Shown in pieces: positions 43,441 through 52,332 of a stretch of 64,000 nt of DNA. The stretch comes from Nocardia carnea NBRC 14403. GTDB lineage: Bacteria; Actinomycetota; Actinomycetes; Mycobacteriales; Mycobacteriaceae. The position numbers and the translations under genes were made by a program. Numbering within the stretch: the first letter of the stretch is position 1; every line of letters begins with the position of its first letter. The DNA is taken from contig NZ_BAFV01000122.1 in the NCBI RefSeq assembly GCF_000308515.1, forward strand, positions 1 through 64,000, given 5' to 3'. The notes below the pieces were generated by a model that ran no database searches, was not told the origin of the DNA, and saw nothing but the letters and a program-made list of their open reading frames with translations.

Positions 43441-44675
43441 TGCCGGCCGCCGGTCCGCTGGCCGGAGTTCTGGTGGTGGCGCTGGAACAGGCAGTTTCGG
43501 CGCCCATGTGCACCCGTACTCTCGCCGACTTCGGGGCCCGGGTGATCAAGGTGGAGAACCCGGTGGGCGGGGACTTCGCCCGGCACTACGACGATGTGGT
43601 AGCCGGGCAGGCCGCGCATTTCGTCTGGGTGAACCGCGGCAAGGAATCGGTGACCCTGAACCTGAAATCCGAACGCGGCCTGCAGGTCTTGCGCGAGCTG
43701 CTCGCCCGCGCCGATGTCCTGGTATCGAACCTCGCGCCCGGCGCCACCGCGCGCCTCGGGTTGGCCCCCGCCACCCTCGCCGAACGGTATCCCCGGCTGA
43801 TCGCCCTGGAGATCGACGGGTTCGGCGCCGGGGGACCGCTCTCGCACAAACGCGCCTACGATCTGCTCGTCCAAGCCGAGTCCGGGGTGTGCGCGGTGAC
43901 CGGCCGGCCCGGTGAACCCGCGAAACCGGGGCCGCCCGTGGCGGATGTGACCACGGGACTGTATGCGGCGCTGTCGATCCTGGCGACCTTGTGCGGGCGC
44001 TACCGGGACACCGGCCCGCCCGGTGGCACCATCAGCCTCAGCCTGTTCGACACCATGGCCGAGATGATGGGCTACCACCTGAACTACACCCGGCATTCCG
44101 GTGTGGAACAGCAGCCGCTCGGAATGAGCTCACCCGCGGTCGCCCCCTACGGCGCCTACGCCACCGGCGACGGGCAGACGGTCGTCCTCGGCACCACCAA
44201 CGACCGGGAATGGCAACGGCTGGCACGCGATATCCTCGGACGGGCCGATCTGGCCGAGGACCCTCGGTTCGGCACGAATTCCGACCGGGTAAGGCATCGC
44301 GGGGATCTCGACGAAGCAATCGGCGCCTGGTGCGCCGAGCACACCCTCGCCGAGGTGCAGAAGGCCGCCGACGACGCCGGAATCGGCAACTCCCGCTACA
44401 ACACCACCACCGACGTCCTCGAGCACCAGCAACTCTCCGCCCGTGATCGCTGGCGCGATATCGACAGTCCGGGCGGACCGATCCCGGCGCTGCTGCCCCC
44501 GGCGGTCGTCGACGGCTTCGAACCCCCGATGGGTGCGGTACCGGGTCTCGGCGAACACACCGACGCGGTACTGCGCGAACTGGGCCGGGCAACGGCGGAA
44601 ATCGCCGAACTGCGCAAGGCGCAGGTGATCGGCCCCGAATACGCCGCGGTGGCGGCCGAACGGGATCAGTCGTGA
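43440..44675 (+). CDS. CaiB/BaiF family CoA-transferase (class III)
   Basis: 411 residues: LAGVLVVALEQAVSAPMCTRTLADFGARVIKVENP at the start is the family signature, with VTLNLKSERGLQVLRELLARADVLVSNLAPG and the region GPPVADVTTGLYAALSILA, which may hold the catalytic aspartate. Moves CoA between acids without ATP, an alternative to the ligase, or racemises alpha-methyl-CoA esters as in the AMACR relatives. Overlap TGATG before and GTGA after. Confidence 0.86.
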   Translation: MPAAGPLAGVLVVALEQAVSAPMCTRTLADFGARVIKVENPVGGDFARHYDDVVAGQAAHFVWVNRGKESVTLNLKSERGLQVLRELLARADVLVSNLAPGATARLGLAPATLAERYPRLIALEIDGFGAGGPLSHKRAYDLLVQAESGVCAVTGRPGEPAKPGPPVADVTTGLYAALSILATLCGRYRDTGPPGGTISLSLFDTMAEMMGYHLNYTRHSGVEQQPLGMSSPAVAPYGAYATGDGQTVVLGTTNDREWQRLARDILGRADLAEDPRFGTNSDRVRHRGDLDEAIGAWCAEHTLAEVQKAADDAGIGNSRYNTTTDVLEHQQLSARDRWRDIDSPGGPIPALLPPAVVDGFEPPMGAVPGLGEHTDAVLRELGRATAEIAELRKAQVIGPEYAAVAAERDQS

Positions 44676-45529
44676 ACGCCGTGGGCAACGGTGCCGGTGA
44701 ACTGCTCGTCGCCGATCACGACGGCATCCGTACCGTCACGCTCAACCGGCCACACCGCAAGAACGCGATGACCTGGGCCATGTGGCGCGAGCTCGCGGAC
44801 GTCCTGCGCGATACCGGCATGGACCGGTCGGTACGTGCGCTCGTGCTCACCGGCGCCGGCGGTGCCTTCTGCTCGGGTGCCGATATCTCGGTGCCGGATG
44901 CCCGGCATCCGATGGACAAGATGCGGATCTTCAGCGATCTGGCGCTGCAACTGCACGAACTGCCGACACCCACCGTCGCCAAGGTGACCGGAGTGGCGGT
45001 CGGCGCCGGTTGGAACCTGGCGTTGGGCTGCGATCTCGTGGTGGCCACCCCGGACGCGACCTTCGCGCAGATCTTCGCCCGGCGCGGCCTCTCACTCGAC
45101 CTGGGCGGCTCGTGGCTGCTGCCGAAACTGGTCGGATTGCAGCAGGCGAAACGACTCGCGCTGCTGGCCGAAACCATCGACGCCGCCCGCGCCGAGGCAC
45201 TCGGACTGGTCACCTGGATCGTCGCCGCCGACGAGATCGACGCGTTCACCGATGATCTCGCCGCCCGGCTGGCCGCCGGACCACCGGTCGCGCTCGCGCA
45301 GACCAAAGCACTGCTCAACGAAGGCGCCGACGTGACGCTCCGGGAGGCGCTCGCCGGTGAATCCCGTGCCCAAGGCGTCAACTTCGCCACCGCCGACGCC
45401 CCCGAGGCGTATGCGGCCTTTGCCGAGAAACGCGCACCCGGGTTCACCGGCGCGTGGTCCCTGCCACCCGCAGGAAACGGCGGTCACGCGGAGGGATCGA
45501 AGGCTGTCAGGGGCCGAGAGAATGAGTAG
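44672..45529 (+). CDS. Enoyl-CoA hydratase/isomerase family protein
   Basis: 285 residues from GTG 44672. VTLNRPHRKNAMTWAMW, AFCSGADISVPD, KVTGVAVGAGWNLALGCDLVVATPDATFAQIFARRGLSLDLGGSWLLPKLVG. The absence of a clear Glu in the GVAVGAG segment and Asp in LDLGG suggest isomerase-like rather than standard hydratase chemistry. The tail after GFTGAW is unstructured and not conserved. Last gene of the operon. Confidence 0.83.
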   Translation: MNAVGNGAGELLVADHDGIRTVTLNRPHRKNAMTWAMWRELADVLRDTGMDRSVRALVLTGAGGAFCSGADISVPDARHPMDKMRIFSDLALQLHELPTPTVAKVTGVAVGAGWNLALGCDLVVATPDATFAQIFARRGLSLDLGGSWLLPKLVGLQQAKRLALLAETIDAARAEALGLVTWIVAADEIDAFTDDLAARLAAGPPVALAQTKALLNEGADVTLREALAGESRAQGVNFATADAPEAYAAFAEKRAPGFTGAWSLPPAGNGGHAEGSKAVRGRENE

Positions 45530-45933
45530 TTGCCGAGGTGCGGTATTACCTGCGGGAGACACCTGGATTCCGCAGGCTCCTCCCGCCACCGACCGTCCGG
45601 GTGAACCCGGCGTGCACCGGCCGGACACAACGCGAACCGGGTTGTTACAGCGGTACTCGACGGGCCGGGCCGCGGGTGACCAGGAAAAAGGCCCGCGCAC
45701 AGCAGGTGGCACGCCGTCCGGTCGGCTGGGCCGGTGTAGGAGCGTGCGGCGCGCAGGTTCGGAGGCGGCCGGTGGGTTGTGGGGCAATCGGAGCGGGACC
45801 GAGTCTCGGCGCGGGCCGGGCTCGCCGGTTCGCGATGATGGGGCAGCGGCGAACAAGCCGGTCGAAAGGGGCGTGTCGCCGGCGCGCCGGGTACGACAGC
45901 GACGGCAGGGACGTCTCGGAACGGAGTGGGTAG
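45530..45933. other. 404-bp gene-free interval before thiolase operon
   Basis: No convincing gene on either strand. A 7-bp stem (CCTGCGG at 45549-45555 with CCGCAGG at 45570-45576) close to the hydratase stop may terminate it. No operator palindrome like sites A-E is present. Confidence 0.5.
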
Positions 45934-47097
45934 ATGCGCGAAGTAGTGATCGCCGGTGCGGTGCGGACACCGGTCGGCAAACGGAAGGGTGGGCTGTCCG
46001 CGATGCACGCCGCGGACCTGTCCGCGGTGGTGCTGCGGGAGCTGGTCGAGCGGACCGGGGTGAGCACGCAGCTCATCGACGATGTCGTATGGGGTTGTGT
46101 GTCCCAGGTCGGTGATCAGTCGAGCAATATCGCCCGCTACGCCGTCCTGGCGGCGGGGTGGCCGGAATCCATCCCGGGAACGACGGTGAACCGGGCGTGT
46201 GGGTCGAGTCAGCAGGCGCTGGACTTCGCGGCGCAGGCCGTGATGTCGGGGCAACAGGATGTGGTCGTGGCCGGGGGAGTCGAGGTGATGAGCCGGGTGC
46301 CGCTCGGCGCCGCGCGGGCCACCGGTCAGCCGTATGGCCCGGCTGTGCTGGCGCGGTACGACGACTTCTCCTTCAACCAGGGCATATCGGCCGAACTGAT
46401 CTCCGCGAAATGGGGTTTCGGCCGGTCTGTTCTCGATGAATACTCGGCGCGGTCCCATGAACTGGCCGCCGCGGCGCAGGATCGTGGGGCGTTCGGCGAG
46501 CAGATCGTCGAGGTCACCGCCCCGGCCGGCGAATTCACCGAGGGCGGTGTGGTCACCGCCGATGAAGGGATCCGGCGCGGCACCAGCGCGGAGAAACTGG
46601 CGAATCTGAAACCGGCGTTCCAGGAGGACGGTGTCATCCACGCCGGTAACTCCTCCCAGATCTCCGACGGCGCCGCCGCCCTGCTGATCACCACCGCCGA
46701 TCTGGCAACCCAGCTGGGCCTGCGCCCGCTGGCCCGCTATCGCGCCGGCGCGGTGGCCGGTGCCGACCCGGTACTCATGCTCACCGGCCCGATCCCGGCC
46801 ACCGAGAAGGTGCTGCGCAAGGCCGGCCTATCGCTCGCCGATATCGGGACTTTCGAAGTGAACGAGGCATTCGCGCCCGTTCCACTGGCCTGGCTCGCCG
46901 AAACGGGGGCCGACCCGAACCTGGTCAATCCGCTCGGTGGCGCGATCGCACTGGGCCATCCGCTCGGTGCCTCCGGTGCCGTGCTGATGACCCGGATGCT
47001 GCACCACATGCGCGACAACGGAATTCGCTACGGACTGCAAACCATGTGTGAGGGCGGCGGTACGGCCAACGCCACCGTCGTGGAATTGATTACCTAG
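45934..47097 (+). CDS. Thiolase (acetyl-CoA acyltransferase)
   Basis: 387 residues with the full set: nucleophile in NRACGSSQQALDF, FEVNEAFAPVPL, ALGHPLGASGAVLMTRM and MCEGGGTANATV. ATG 45934 is preceded by GGAG. Followed 8 bp later by an acyl-CoA dehydrogenase. More similar to classic FadA than the short-loop thiolase at 20516, so the two may act on different chain lengths or structures. Confidence 0.9.
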   Translation: MREVVIAGAVRTPVGKRKGGLSAMHAADLSAVVLRELVERTGVSTQLIDDVVWGCVSQVGDQSSNIARYAVLAAGWPESIPGTTVNRACGSSQQALDFAAQAVMSGQQDVVVAGGVEVMSRVPLGAARATGQPYGPAVLARYDDFSFNQGISAELISAKWGFGRSVLDEYSARSHELAAAAQDRGAFGEQIVEVTAPAGEFTEGGVVTADEGIRRGTSAEKLANLKPAFQEDGVIHAGNSSQISDGAAALLITTADLATQLGLRPLARYRAGAVAGADPVLMLTGPIPATEKVLRKAGLSLADIGTFEVNEAFAPVPLAWLAETGADPNLVNPLGGAIALGHPLGASGAVLMTRMLHHMRDNGIRYGLQTMCEGGGTANATVVELIT

Positions 47098-47105
47098 GAA
47101 GAATT

Positions 47106-48254
47106 ATGCGCCGCGATCTGTTCAGCCCCGACCATGAGGCCTTCCGGGACCTCGCGCGGGAGTTCATCGAAAAGGAAGTCGTCCCGAACTATCCCGCATG
47201 GGAGAAACAGGGACAGATGCCGCGTGAGGTGTTCCGCCGCCTCGGCGAACTCGGATTGCTCGGTACCGCCATTCCCGAGGAATACGGCGGTATGGGCACC
47301 CGTGATTACCGCTACAACGTGGTGTTGCAGGAGGAGGCGCAGCGCGCGCTGGTCACGCTCGGCACGGTTCGCACGCAGCTGGATGTGATCCTGCCGTACT
47401 TCCTCGAATACGCCGACCGCGATCAGCGGGCCCGCTGGTTCCCCGGCCTGGCCGACGGCAGCCTGCTCACCGCCGTCGCCATGACCGAACCCGGCACCGG
47501 CTCCGACTTGGCCGGTATCCGCACCACCGCGGTCCGCGACGGCGACCACTACATCCTCAACGGTGCGAAAACCTTCATCACCGGTGGACTACTCGCCGAT
47601 CTGGTGATCGTGGTCGCGCGGACCGCTACCGACCCCGCGAACCGGCGTGCCGGGCTCACCCTGCTCGTCGTCGAGGACGGGATGCCCGGCTTCGAACGCG
47701 GCCGGGTGCTGGACAAGATGGGCTGCAAGGTGCAGGACACGGTGGAGTTGTCGTTCACCGATGTGCGGGTGCCGGTGGTCAACCGGCTGGGGGAGGAAGG
47801 TGTTGCCTTCGGCTATCTGGGCCACAATCTGCCGCAGGAACGGATGACGGTGGCCGTGGGCTCGGTGGCGCAGGCCCGGGCCGCGGTAGCCGCGACTATC
47901 GAATATGTGCGGGAACGCAAGGCTTTCGGGACGCCCGTGGCGTCGTTCCAGAACACCAAATTCGAGCTCGCCGCCATGTCCGCGGAGGTCGAGGCCGCAC
48001 AGACCATGGCGGACCGGGCGGTGCTGGACCTGGTGGACGGGCAACTCTCGGGCGCGGACGCCGCCCGCGTGAAACTGTTCGCCACCGAAACGCAGGCCCG
48101 TATCGTGGACCGCTGCCTGCAACTGTTCGGCGGTTACGGCTACATGATGGAGTATCCGATCGCCCGGCTCTACACCGATGCCCGGGTGGCCCGTATCTAC
48201 GCGGGTACCAGCGAGGTCATGAAAGTTATCATTGCCAAAGACCTCGGATTGTGA
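47106..48254 (+). CDS. Acyl-CoA dehydrogenase
   Basis: 382 residues. LLGTAIPEEYGGMG, AVAMTEPGTGSDLAGIRTTA, YILNGAKTFITGG, FGTPVASFQNTKFELA and the ending QLFGGYGYMMEYPIARLYTDARVARIYAGTSEVMKVIIAKDLGL are standard for the long-chain/FadE group; the Glu in GTSEV region fits the catalytic base position of several members. Probably a homotetramer. Closes the central island. Confidence 0.88.
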   Translation: MRRDLFSPDHEAFRDLAREFIEKEVVPNYPAWEKQGQMPREVFRRLGELGLLGTAIPEEYGGMGTRDYRYNVVLQEEAQRALVTLGTVRTQLDVILPYFLEYADRDQRARWFPGLADGSLLTAVAMTEPGTGSDLAGIRTTAVRDGDHYILNGAKTFITGGLLADLVIVVARTATDPANRRAGLTLLVVEDGMPGFERGRVLDKMGCKVQDTVELSFTDVRVPVVNRLGEEGVAFGYLGHNLPQERMTVAVGSVAQARAAVAATIEYVRERKAFGTPVASFQNTKFELAAMSAEVEAAQTMADRAVLDLVDGQLSGADAARVKLFATETQARIVDRCLQLFGGYGYMMEYPIARLYTDARVARIYAGTSEVMKVIIAKDLGL

Positions 48255-48348
48255 TGTATAGCACACTGGATATTTCGGTGAGATCCACATCACAGAGGCC
48301 CGTTCGACCCTACTGTTTCAGCAGTTGGTTTATCGAACGGAGTACCCG

Positions 48349-48972
48349 GTGATCGGTCCACGGGATGAGCACGTCGATTGCCTCGTCGACACCGAGTGCG
48401 GAATCCGCGCGGGGCTACATCCGGTCGACCTCGTGCGTGCGCACGCCCGGCGCCATCCCTTGCGGCACCGGCTCGCGATCGTCGCCCCGAACACCGTGGA
48501 TGCGGTCCAGTACGCGGGCGGTTTCATCTTCGACCGGATGATGGCCGGCTGGGAAGTGGTCGCCGTCCTCACCGAACACGACGACGTCCGCCCCCTGGAG
48601 ATCCTCGGCGCCACCGTCCTGGACCTGACCACCGCCCTCGCCTCCCCGGTACACGCCACCTGGCCGGAGAGCGTGCTGCTCGCACCCGATGTGTTCGTCA
48701 CCAACGAATGGGTCCGCCGAGGGGCCATCGACTGCCTGGACAAGGGACTGTCCGAACTGGCGGTCTGGGGTGACGACCTACCCGACGAACTCGCCTGCCG
48801 GGTGTCCTCGGCGCACCACCGGTTGAGCACCGCCGCCCGGGCGTTCAAGCGCTGCGCGCTCGGCGCGGCGGGGATCGCCGAGCGCGCGGACGAAGACCTC
48901 GAGATCTTCCACAGCGGCGAGGTTCTACTGGCGGACCTGCGGGGCCGCCAGGCACTGGTCCGCGCGGTCTGA
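48349..48972 (+). CDS. Hypothetical protein, 207 aa
   Basis: Not assigned to a named family. Reading from GTG 48349 (GGAG 6 bp upstream) gives a soluble protein with VDLVRAHARRHPLRHRLAIVAPNTVDAVQYAGGFIFDRMMAGWEVVAVLTEHDDVRPLEILGATVLDL, which looks like a Rossmann-like or response module. The plus frame shows the GC third-position pattern of genes; the opposing minus frame does not look protein-like. No operon partners. Confidence 0.6.
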   Translation: MIGPRDEHVDCLVDTECGIRAGLHPVDLVRAHARRHPLRHRLAIVAPNTVDAVQYAGGFIFDRMMAGWEVVAVLTEHDDVRPLEILGATVLDLTTALASPVHATWPESVLLAPDVFVTNEWVRRGAIDCLDKGLSELAVWGDDLPDELACRVSSAHHRLSTAARAFKRCALGAAGIAERADEDLEIFHSGEVLLADLRGRQALVRAV

Positions 48973-49100
48973 CCCGCGGATCGCCCAGGCGTCCACCGTC
49001 GGACCGAGCGCCTTCCGGGCCGGCCCGGCAGCTGCGGATCGGTTCGATCGACGGCGCGGTTACCGCCGGCTCACCGGTTGCCGGTGTGTTCCCGCGCCGC

Positions 49101-50840
49101 CTAGTCGAGGATGCGCCGGGCGACGTTGGTGGTGACCAGATCGAGCAGTTCGTCGCCGCGGCCGGCGAGGATGGTGCGGATGGCGTAGAGGGTGAAACCC
49201 TTGGCCTGCTCCGCCGACACGGCCGGCGGGATCGTCAATTCCTGCCGTGCGACGACGATATCGACGAGCGCGGGACCGTCGTGGGCCAACGCCTCCGCGA
49301 TCGCCGGCTCCAGGTCGCCCGGCTGCTCGACCCGGCGACCCCATATTCCCATCGCGCGGGCGACGGCACCGAAGTCGGGATTGTCCAGGCCGGTACCGAA
49401 GTTCACCACCCCGGCGGCCTTCATCTCCAGCTCCACGAAGTTCAGTGACGAGTTGTTGAACACGATCACCTTGACCGGTAGGTCGTTCTGCACCAGCGTG
49501 AGCAACTCACCGAACAGCATCGTCAACCCGCCGTCCCCAGCGAGGGCGATCACCTGGCGTCCGGGGTACGCCGTCTGCGCGCCGATCGCATGCGGTAGCG
49601 CGCAGGCCATCGTGCCGTGGGTGAACGAACCGGTCAGCCGCCGCTGCCCGTTCATGGTCAGGTAGCGCGCCGCCCAGGTCGTCGGGGACCCCACATCGAA
49701 GGTGAACACCGCATCGTCGGCGGCCGACCGGTTCACCACACCGGCAACGTATTCCGGCCGGATGGGGGTGCGACCCCGGTCGTCGACCGCGAGTTCGTCC
49801 AGTGAAGCGCGGGTGCGCCGGTAATGCCGCAGCGACCGGTCCAGGTGTGCCCGATCCGTTTTCCGGGTGAGCAGTGGCAACAGCGCCTCGGCGGTGTCCC
49901 GCACACTGCCCACCATGCCCACGTCGACCGGCGTGCGCCGCCCGAGGTGGCTGCCGCGGATATCGACCTGGATGACCGCGGCGTCCTCCGGATAGAACTG
50001 CGTGTACGGGAAATCGGTACCCAGCATCAGCAGTACATCGGCTTCTTTGATCGCCTTGTATCCCGAGGCGTATCCGAGCAGCCCGGTCATTCCCACGTCG
50101 TACGGGTTGTCGTACTCCAGGTATTCCTTACCGCGGAATGCGTGGACAACCGGAGATTGCAGCGTTGCGGCCAGCTTCATGACCTCGTCGTGGGCGCCTG
50201 CCGTCCCGGCCCCGCCGAGGATCGTGACCCGCGACCCGGCATTCAGGATGTCGGCCGCCCGGCGCAGTGTGGTGTCGTCGGGCCGGACCACCGACCGGGA
50301 CGGCAGTACCGGCCTCGTGCTCCAGCGATCGCCGGACAGCTTGCTCTGGAACACCTCCCCGGGGATCACCACGACGGCGACGCCGCGTTCTTCTACGGCC
50401 GCCCGCATCGCCATCTCCACGATCCGTGGAGCCGATTGCGGGCTGCTCACGAGTTCGCAGTAGACGCTGCACTCGCGGAACAACTCTTCCGGGTGGGTTT
50501 CCTGGAAATAGCCGGAGCCGATCTCGGCGATCGGGATATGCGCGGCGATGGCCAGTACCGGAACCCTGGTGCGCTGCGCGTCGTAGAGCCCGTTGATCAG
50601 ATGGAGATTGCCGGGGCCGCAGCTCCCGGCGCAGACGGCGAGCCCGCCGGTCAGCGCGGCATCCGCTGTCGCGGCGAACGCGGCGGCCTCCTCGTGCCGG
50701 ACGTGCTCCCAGGTGATGGTGCCGTCCGATCGCCGTATCGCGTCGGTGAATCCGTTCAAGCTGTCACCGGGCAACCCGTACACGCGGCTCACCCCGCTGA
50801 CCTGCAGCGCAGAGATCATATGTTGAGCAACAGTCGCCAT
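49101..50840 (-). CDS. poxB: Pyruvate:quinone oxidoreductase (ThDP-dependent pyruvate oxidase family)
   Basis: 579 residues. Three domains of the pyruvate oxidase/acetolactate synthase family: N-terminal RVYGLPGDSLNGFTDAI with the ThDP-activating Glu in WEHVRHEEAAAFAA, a central FAD-type domain (VTILGGAGTAGAHDEVMKLA, LLMLGTDFPYTQFYP) and a C-terminal ThDP domain with the GDGGLTMLFGELLTLVQNDLPVKVIVFNNSS motif. PoxB gives acetate and CO2 from pyruvate and reduces quinone. The motif repeat at 50910-50943 lies 70-100 bp upstream. Confidence 0.86.
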   Translation of the reverse strand: MATVAQHMISALQVSGVSRVYGLPGDSLNGFTDAIRRSDGTITWEHVRHEEAAAFAATADAALTGGLAVCAGSCGPGNLHLINGLYDAQRTRVPVLAIAAHIPIAEIGSGYFQETHPEELFRECSVYCELVSSPQSAPRIVEMAMRAAVEERGVAVVVIPGEVFQSKLSGDRWSTRPVLPSRSVVRPDDTTLRRAADILNAGSRVTILGGAGTAGAHDEVMKLAATLQSPVVHAFRGKEYLEYDNPYDVGMTGLLGYASGYKAIKEADVLLMLGTDFPYTQFYPEDAAVIQVDIRGSHLGRRTPVDVGMVGSVRDTAEALLPLLTRKTDRAHLDRSLRHYRRTRASLDELAVDDRGRTPIRPEYVAGVVNRSAADDAVFTFDVGSPTTWAARYLTMNGQRRLTGSFTHGTMACALPHAIGAQTAYPGRQVIALAGDGGLTMLFGELLTLVQNDLPVKVIVFNNSSLNFVELEMKAAGVVNFGTGLDNPDFGAVARAMGIWGRRVEQPGDLEPAIAEALAHDGPALVDIVVARQELTIPPAVSAEQAKGFTLYAIRTILAGRGDELLDLVTTNVARRILD

Positions 50841-51187
50841 GGCGCGACCCTACGCGCGCCGGTGGCGATCGTCGGTGAGGTCGCCGCCGCGTATCGGAAA
50901 ACAGGTAGCAATCCTTGTTATCCTTGCTAGGATTAATGTAATGTGAAACACGCTGCGAGCCCGGCCTGATGGGGCCGGAAAGGCTTGGCAGCCAGGTATT
51001 TTCCGCTGTAGTTCCGCGAGAGGGTCGGTCTGTCTGTCGGTTCGTGATCCGGTCGGTCCGGCTGCGGCCGGTACGCAGGTTCACGCCCTGCGCGAAACCA
51101 TCTGCGGTAGCACCCGGCCGCGGTCGAGAGGGTGGCTTGCTGCACGGATAGTCGCTACCCGGTGCCGAACGACCCGCTGCTGCTGAC
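50841..51187. other. 347-bp interval between poxB and HPF-like gene
   Basis: No gene supported. It contains the ATCCT/AGGAT inverted repeat element at 50910-50943; the rest is unremarkable. Both neighbours read leftwards, so this is the poxB promoter region. Confidence 0.6.
50910..50943. promoter_or_regulatory. ATCCT-N4-AGGAT element with extra half-site (poxB promoter)
   Basis: ATCCTTGCTAGGAT (50920-50933) is a 5+4+5 inverted repeat preceded by another AATCCT (50910-50915) and followed by GTAATGT. The same layout recurs at 62426-62450. Confidence 0.5.
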
Positions 51188-51553
51188 TCAGTTCGGGTGC
51201 GGGTGATCCTTATGCGGGTGCCGGATGGAATCGCCACCCTTTGTCTCGTGCAGTCGGCCGAACCGGCTGGCGAGCAGATGTGCCATGCTCTCGGCCGCAC
51301 CCCGACAGGCGTCGTCGATCGTCACGGCGTTGTGGGTCACCGCGACCGGCTGCTGACCGGTTGGACGAGCCTGCAACACGCATCGCTTGTCGCCTGGCCC
51401 ACCTTTGCCCGCGTGCTGATCACTGAGGTGGGCTTCGACGCTGACAATCTGGTCGCTGAAGCGCTCGAGCGCCGAAGCGATCTCCCCCTCGATGTGCCGG
51501 ATCAGCTTGTCACCGCTGTCGATGTTGCTATCAGTATTGATCTGAATTTGCAT
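51188..51553 (-). CDS. HPF/RaiA-like ribosome-associated protein
   Basis: 121 residues from ATG 51553. MQIQINTDSNIDSGDKLIRHIEGEIASALERFSDQIVSVEAHLSD, then DKRCVLQARPTGQQPVAVTHNAVTIDDACRGAAESMAHLLASRFGRL, the pattern of short HPF/RaiA proteins that bind the 30S subunit in stress. The tail is His-rich (RHPHKDHPHPN). It lacks the long C-terminal dimerisation domain of the main actinobacterial HPF, so it is an additional, short form. An ATG at 51589 would add 12 residues. Confidence 0.75.
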   Translation of the reverse strand: MQIQINTDSNIDSGDKLIRHIEGEIASALERFSDQIVSVEAHLSDQHAGKGGPGDKRCVLQARPTGQQPVAVTHNAVTIDDACRGAAESMAHLLASRFGRLHETKGGDSIRHPHKDHPHPN

Positions 51554-51767
51554 ATGCGATCCATTCTGGTAGATGGCAACCGTACCCATGGGCAGAAGCG
51601 GATGGTGCTCATTATCGACTCCGCCTGGTTCTATCGACGATCTGTGACGTCATCTATCGGTGGATTCTGACGCCGCCTCGTATCCGAGAGTTTTCGTATC
51701 GGCGAATCTTGACGTCGGAATATCGGTGGCGCATGGTGTTCCGCTGTCGTAGTACATACTCGGACGT

Positions 51768-52190
51768 ATGGCACGATCTCTGCCCGAGGGCGAATCGCTT
51801 CTGGTGCGTACGGACTTCAGCGACGACGCGGCCTGGGCCCAAACCCTCGCGGCGGTCATCGCGTCCTATGACGAAGACACGATGACAGAGCTGACACCCG
51901 TCGACGACGTGACCTTCGCCGGGCTGGCCCCCGCCGACCTAGGTGATCTGGTCGATGGCCAGACCTATGTTTTCCTCGCCGACACCACCACAATGACCGA
52001 CCCCGAGCACCCGCTGCTGGCGGTCGATACCAGCGACGAGGATGTCCGCGGGGATGGCGACCCGGTATTCCGGATCGCGCCGATCGCGATGGTCGAGGTC
52101 GAGGTCAACTTCCTTCTCGCCAACGTGGACTTCGAGGACTACGCCGGCAATGTCGACGACGACGGTGTTTTCCGCGGCTTCGATCGGTGA
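51768..52190 (+). CDS. DUF6924-like hypothetical protein
   Basis: 140 residues, strongly acidic. LVRTDFSDDAAWAQTLAAVIA, LADTTTMTDPEHPLLAVD and FRIAPIAMVEVEVNFLLANVDFEDYAGNVDDDGVFRGF form the typical beta-rich pattern of DUF6924 proteins, of unknown function and often found near polymorphic-toxin immunity genes. None is seen here. ATG 51768; no strong ribosome binding site. Confidence 0.72.
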   Translation: MARSLPEGESLLVRTDFSDDAAWAQTLAAVIASYDEDTMTELTPVDDVTFAGLAPADLGDLVDGQTYVFLADTTTMTDPEHPLLAVDTSDEDVRGDGDPVFRIAPIAMVEVEVNFLLANVDFEDYAGNVDDDGVFRGFDR

Positions 52191-52332
52191 ACGCGGCCGG
52201 CACTCACGACCGGTAACAAGCCAGGTGCAGGCCGAGCTGTGCAGCCTCTACGGACGTGGTATGCCTTAGCTCGGGCGCCGTACCGGTCTACCGGCACTCG
52301 GTACGCGTGGATCCGGAAAGGGCGGGCAGAAC

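Noticed and set aside
45484..46641. Minus-strand frame over the 45530-45933 interval
   Set aside because: Continues antisense through the thiolase with no family motif.
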